Assembly (NCBI GenBank): GCA_033239125.1
Contig: BSWB01000005.1
Location: 140,116,494 to 140,180,493, forward strand
DNA length: 64,000 nucleotides
Direction: 5' to 3'
Source: Fagopyrum homotropicum
Taxonomy: Eukaryota; Streptophyta; Magnoliopsida; Caryophyllales; Polygonaceae
In this document: piece by piece, positions 59,920 to 64,000 of the stretch
How the letters are laid out: each line of letters starts with the position of its first letter
Numbering within the stretch: position 1 is the first letter of the stretch
Translations under genes and position numbers: made by a program
The notes under the pieces: model-generated
What the model was told of the DNA's origin: nothing
Databases searched by the model: none
The model's input: the letters and a program-made list of their open reading frames with translations, nothing else

Positions 59920-61311
59920 GAACGGTTTCTTGAGGAGAACAGAAAAAATTACAAATTTAGATTATATACGGAGGTTAGTTATACAATTTTGAAAAGTTGT
60001 TAATTATTTTTGCAATTTTCAAGTTTATTTAGATTACTTAAAAAACAAATCCGTGACTATATTGTCGTAAGAATAGTTAATATCATAACCAAATGTGGTA
60101 AGAATAAAATCTATTAAAAATATTAGATTAATATACAATATAAGATTTTTAAGATTTCCTAGATTATTACTTCTATGATAAGAATATAATCTATTTTTTA
60201 AAATATTCTAAGGAGCCAACGAGTTATCTTCCAATTATAAAGGCAACGTCCTTCCTTCACGTAACATGAAAATCGAGATGAAATTAGTGTTTTCAACTGT
60301 GTTGAGTCCGGATCTAATGTGAGGAACAATTGCTACGCGTAGTTTTCTTGAGACATAGACACACATTGAATACCATCAAAATATTAAGAGATAACTAAAC
60401 AATTTAAGGACCGATGGATCGTGTAAACCTATATTGCCTCATGTAATTTTATTGTTGGCTTCGTAGATTGACAAATACAATTGTTACGCGTAGTCTTCTT
60501 GAGACATAAGCACATATTTACGAGATTTCATTTAGATAGCAAATACAATTTCGTCTTATCGATAAAGGACCACCTAAACGTGTCAAATATTAAAATGTGT
60601 GAAATATTATCATCAAGATTATATTTAGCAAAAATAAATAAATTTGAGTTCTTTATATTTAATTATTCAACCATGTAAAAAGTCTTACAAAAATAAATAT
60701 ATTTTAAAAAACAATTAAAGTATGAAGGGTAAAATGGATGAACCAAACAATCTATTCTATTACAAATACTAAAACTAGAATAATTAATGTCATTCTATAT
60801 GACTCAATTATATACCCGACGATAAATATTATCTAGAATTTGTTACTTTAGATATTGTAATGTTTTTTTTTTTCTAAAAATAGATATCTATGTATCTGTA
60901 ACTTAAAATTTATCAATAAAATTTCTCCAAAATAGACGTAACTATTTATAAACTATTATAAATATTTGTGTTTTTTTTTCGCTCTCATTTATTAAGTTAT
61001 GGGATTTCTGATGATTTAGCACAATCAATGAACCCAAGTTCTGGCCGGCAAGAGCTTTGTATAAAACCTATATGAATTAATCATGAATGAAGAAAAATAA
61101 ACCGTAGAATAGAGACAGAAAGGTAGGGAAGGGGAGTTGAATATAAAGCAATGCCTATCAATTGTTCTCTTTCTTTCTTTTTTGTCCTTTTTTTAGTTAT
61201 TAGATATGGATACAAATTTGCTCAGCATAATCCAAACAGGTCCTTAGCTAATAGTGATGGAAGAGAAAACCAAATGAACGTGTGAAATGTGCATACAGTG
61301 TATGGACATAA

Positions 61312-61355
<44 letters not shown>

Positions 61356-61372
61356 GAAAGGGATATATAATA
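59920..61372. other. AT-rich intergenic DNA (right copy)
   Basis: Copy of 30241-31693 with the same repeated TACGCGTAGT motif and (TTA)n; no gene seen. Confidence 0.55.
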
Positions 61373-62073
61373 TCGAAGGAAAACACATTACACGCCGTTG
61401 GAAGGGAACCGACTAATAAGTTGAGCTTCACATCCCTTTTGAATGGTCAACACAATCCTAATCAAAATAAAGCAAGTACTCCTACTATATCCGGTAGCTC
61501 TTTACCAACCGACCCAATCTTCTAAGTAGCTCCACCACGCCATCACCCAAATCGCCAAACGTGGAAAAGGAAAAGGGAAGAAAATGATATCCCTTGGAGC
61601 TACAAACATCCGCATACTTATTTCTCTTGTTATCAGCAGTGACCCTCACAACATCATTGGGAAGAAACTAGAAAGGTCATATGAAGAGAAAGGAGAAGTA
61701 CCAGTGATGTCGACACATGTGTCTTTGCCCTGAAACCAATTATAGAAAAAGATGTCGAAGGAAAACACATTACACGTCGTTGGAAGGGAGCCGACTAACA
61801 AGTTGCGCTTCACATCCCTTTTGAATGGTCAACACAATCCTAATCAAAATAAAGCAAGTACTCCTACTATATCCGGGTAGCTCTTTAGCAACCGACCCAA
61901 TCTTCTAAGTAGCTCCACCATGCCATCACCCAAATCGCCAAACGTGAAAAAGGAAAAGGGAAGAAAATGATATCCATTGGAGCTACAGACATCCGCATAC
62001 TTCTTTCTCTTGTTATCAGTAGCGACCCTCACAACATCATTGGGATGAAACTAGAAAGGTCATATGAAGAGAA
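61373..62073 (-). pseudogene. RT-like C-terminal fragment, duplicated (right copy)
   Basis: Copy of 31694-32394 with the same ~380-bp internal tandem duplication. Confidence 0.75.
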
Positions 62074-64000
62074 AAGAGATGCAAGAAACTATTTTACAGA
62101 AAATTGATTATGAATGACTCTCTGAACACTGGCAAAAATGTCTTGTCTTTGGACATAGATGCAAGAAAGCAAGCACAAACCCTAATCCTCCCCAAGCCAA
62201 AGGCCGACGAAGAATGCCTTCTCCCTCCACAAACACCAAACCCATTCTCCCTACCCCGGATATCTCCCAACGCATCTTAAGACCACATGATCTACCCCAC
62301 CCTCCCCTCCCTTATGTTAACAACCCTAACCATGCAGAAACCCCCCTACCATCACCTACAACTATCACTCGACACCCTGAAGCCACCACCAATGGATCTA
62401 CCACCCAACCCCCTACCCAGACTCTTATCCCTCCATCACCACAAATCCAAAACACAACCATTCCCAAAGATCAAATCCCAACCGCCTCCACACATAATAC
62501 CACCCTTTGTGACGGCATCAAGGATGCTCCCTCCGCTCAAGAAGTTGCCAATGAATGCTAACCTATGTACTTGGAACATTCGATGCCTAAACCATCCAAA
62601 TAAACAAAAGGCGATTCGTGATATTGTTAGCAAGCATAAACTGGACCTCCTGGCGATCATTGAAACAAATCTATCGAAGCATTCGATGGAAAAGCTTTCC
62701 TCCCTTCTTCCAAATTGGAATCACATCTCAAACATCTCTCCTCCGCACAAATGTCGCATTTGGGTATGGTAGAACTCAAATGCTCTCATTCTTAACCCCA
62801 TCTTCATAAACGACCAAATGATACACAACACCATCTCCTCTCCCTCCCATAACTCACACAACACTTCAAACACCATCACCTCCTTCGATTGTTCCTTCAT
62901 CTACGCTTACAACTTAAAGGATGAGCGCACCCCCCTATGGAACAATATCACCACCATCACATCTCTCATCTCAAACACTCCTTGGATCCTCATGGGAGAC
63001 TTCTGTAACCCCCAAGTTTTGGAAACTTGAAGCGCTACGGGCTAGGACCGCACAATGGGTCCCGACCCTCAGAGTAGCAACAACAAACGGATCTTACAAC
63101 AAGGCACAGACGAATGAAAACAAAACTCAATATAAAACCAAAGGTTCAAACCAAAAGAAAACACAAAAGCTCCACGGCCGGGTTCAAAACAAAAGGGAAG
63201 CAACAAAAGAAAAACAAAACCCGATCTCGCCCTACAATGTACGGGAACCCCGGCTGACCACACCATCCGGATCACTCAGCAGCATCCTGAACCTGTGGAA
63301 CATCTACAACGACGGTATAAACCGTTAGCTAACATTCTAGGTATAAGCAAGAGTGTAAAGGCACAAACACACATATGTAAAGAAAACACATAGCATGCTC
63401 ACACATCAACCGGTTATTATCTTTCATTAAGGTTATCCATTACTAATTTAACTTCTTTTGTCACACGACAATCTCCCAAAACTCGCCTCCGCTTCCGTCT
63501 ACCAATAGGAATAGATCAGTACTATCTGTTACCTACGGGTCTGGGTAGCAAGAGCACATTCTAGTCTCTTGTAGAACTAGATAAGTGGTCACCGTCCGGT
63601 TATAATACACTTGGGCCAATTAAGGTTAACAAAGGGTGAATCCTATTTCAAATTATCCGTTATAAACATGATAACAACACAAACAAGCCCATACAATCCA
63701 ACTAATACGCGGAATGAAACTAAGTAAGTCCAAGGGACTTACCTCACACGAAGGTAACACAAGAGATCAGCGAACAACTTAGAAACACACAAGGAAGCTC
63801 AGTTTCCCTTAGGAAAGGAGCAAAGAAAGCCTGTACGAACAAGCAAAACGAATCAAGAACGGAACGGTTGCTAGAAGTCTATGACTTCTAGTCTCAAAGA
63901 TCTCTAAGAGATCAACACATGCTAAGGGCTCAACCTTAGTCTTACAACAACTCAGGGGAACAAGGAACAACCATAAGGAACCAAGGAAGGAACGAGGAAA
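62074..64000 (+). mobile_element. L1-type LINE, plus strand (right copy, cut by window end)
   Basis: Copy of the LINE from 32395: ORF1 remnant, endonuclease start MNANLCTWNIRCLNHPNKQ and the same in-frame stop after RIWVW. It is interrupted at 63004 by the nested LTR, and the window ends before the LINE resumes. Confidence 0.88.
63004..64000 (+). mobile_element. Solo LTR nested in LINE (right copy, cut by window end)
   Basis: Copy of the first 997 bases of 33325-35089, starting TGTAACCCCCAAGTTTTGG after the ACTTC duplication at 62999-63003. Confidence 0.9.

Larger units (their letters stand above)
40301..64000. repeat. Direct duplication, right copy (runs off the window)
   Basis: It matches 10625 to about 34321. 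Differences found: 45561 A (15885 G), 57331 A (27651 C), three (TA)n length changes (+2, -6, +8) and poly(G) of 12 versus 13 near 58864. Continuing at this offset, the copy would be expected to end near 69980, outside the window. Confidence 0.97.

Noticed and set aside
1..64000. CRISPR array, prophage or bacterial-type operon
   Set aside because: No regularly spaced identical repeats with unique spacers and no prokaryotic gene organisation; the window is plant nuclear DNA.

Overview
The window is plant nuclear DNA, most likely from an eudicot; I cannot name the family. The evidence is spliced genes with GT-AG introns and plant-specific products (VQ-motif protein, egg-cell-secreted EC1-like protein, plant-type G-gamma subunit, plastid-type alpha/beta hydrolase, organelle-type RRM protein, hevein-like protein), plus long (TA)n tracts, L1-type LINEs, a tRNA-derived SINE, Tourist-like MITEs, solo LTRs and TIR elements. 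There are no bacterial features.

The dominant structure is a head-to-tail direct duplication. The block 10625-40300 (29,676 bp) is followed without a gap by a second copy from 40301 to the window end at 64000, where it is still running. Over the roughly 23.7 kb that can be compared I found only two base substitutions (15885 G / 45561 A and 27651 C / 57331 A) and four simple-repeat length changes. All transposon insertions and their target-site duplications are shared, so the duplication is younger than all of them, or is an assembly artefact. The left breakpoint lies inside intron 2 of the G-gamma gene: the left gene is complete, the right one keeps only exons 1-2.

Layout. 1-1424: fragment of a reverse-transcriptase-like pseudogene. 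1.5-7.8 kb: intergenic DNA with MITEs, a SINE, an LTR/PBS remnant and TA tracts. 8.1-15.2 kb: a compact gene island with VQ protein (+), EC1-like protein (+), G-gamma (-), alpha/beta hydrolase (+, divergent from G-gamma) and RRM protein (-, convergent with the hydrolase). 15.4-22.7 kb: an ~85-bp tandem array split by a reverse-oriented solo LTR (5-bp TSD), itself split by a 3.6-kb TIR element with a decayed FAR1-like fragment. 22.8-23.2 kb: short relatives of that TIR element. 24.1-24.8 kb: a secreted protein with three hevein-like domains (-). 25.5-30.2 kb: LTR-plus-gag fragment and a LINE fragment. 31.7-39.2 kb: a second RT-like pseudogene interrupted by a LINE, which is interrupted by a solo LTR. 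40.3-64.0 kb: the second copy of all this, cut by the window end inside the nested LTR.

The intact genes are ordinary single genes and do not form an obvious pathway. The duplication doubles the hydrolase, RRM and triple-hevein genes, leaves VQ and EC1 single-copy, and creates a truncated G-gamma copy. Exon junctions were inferred by eye; the three spliced models each have a total length divisible by three.
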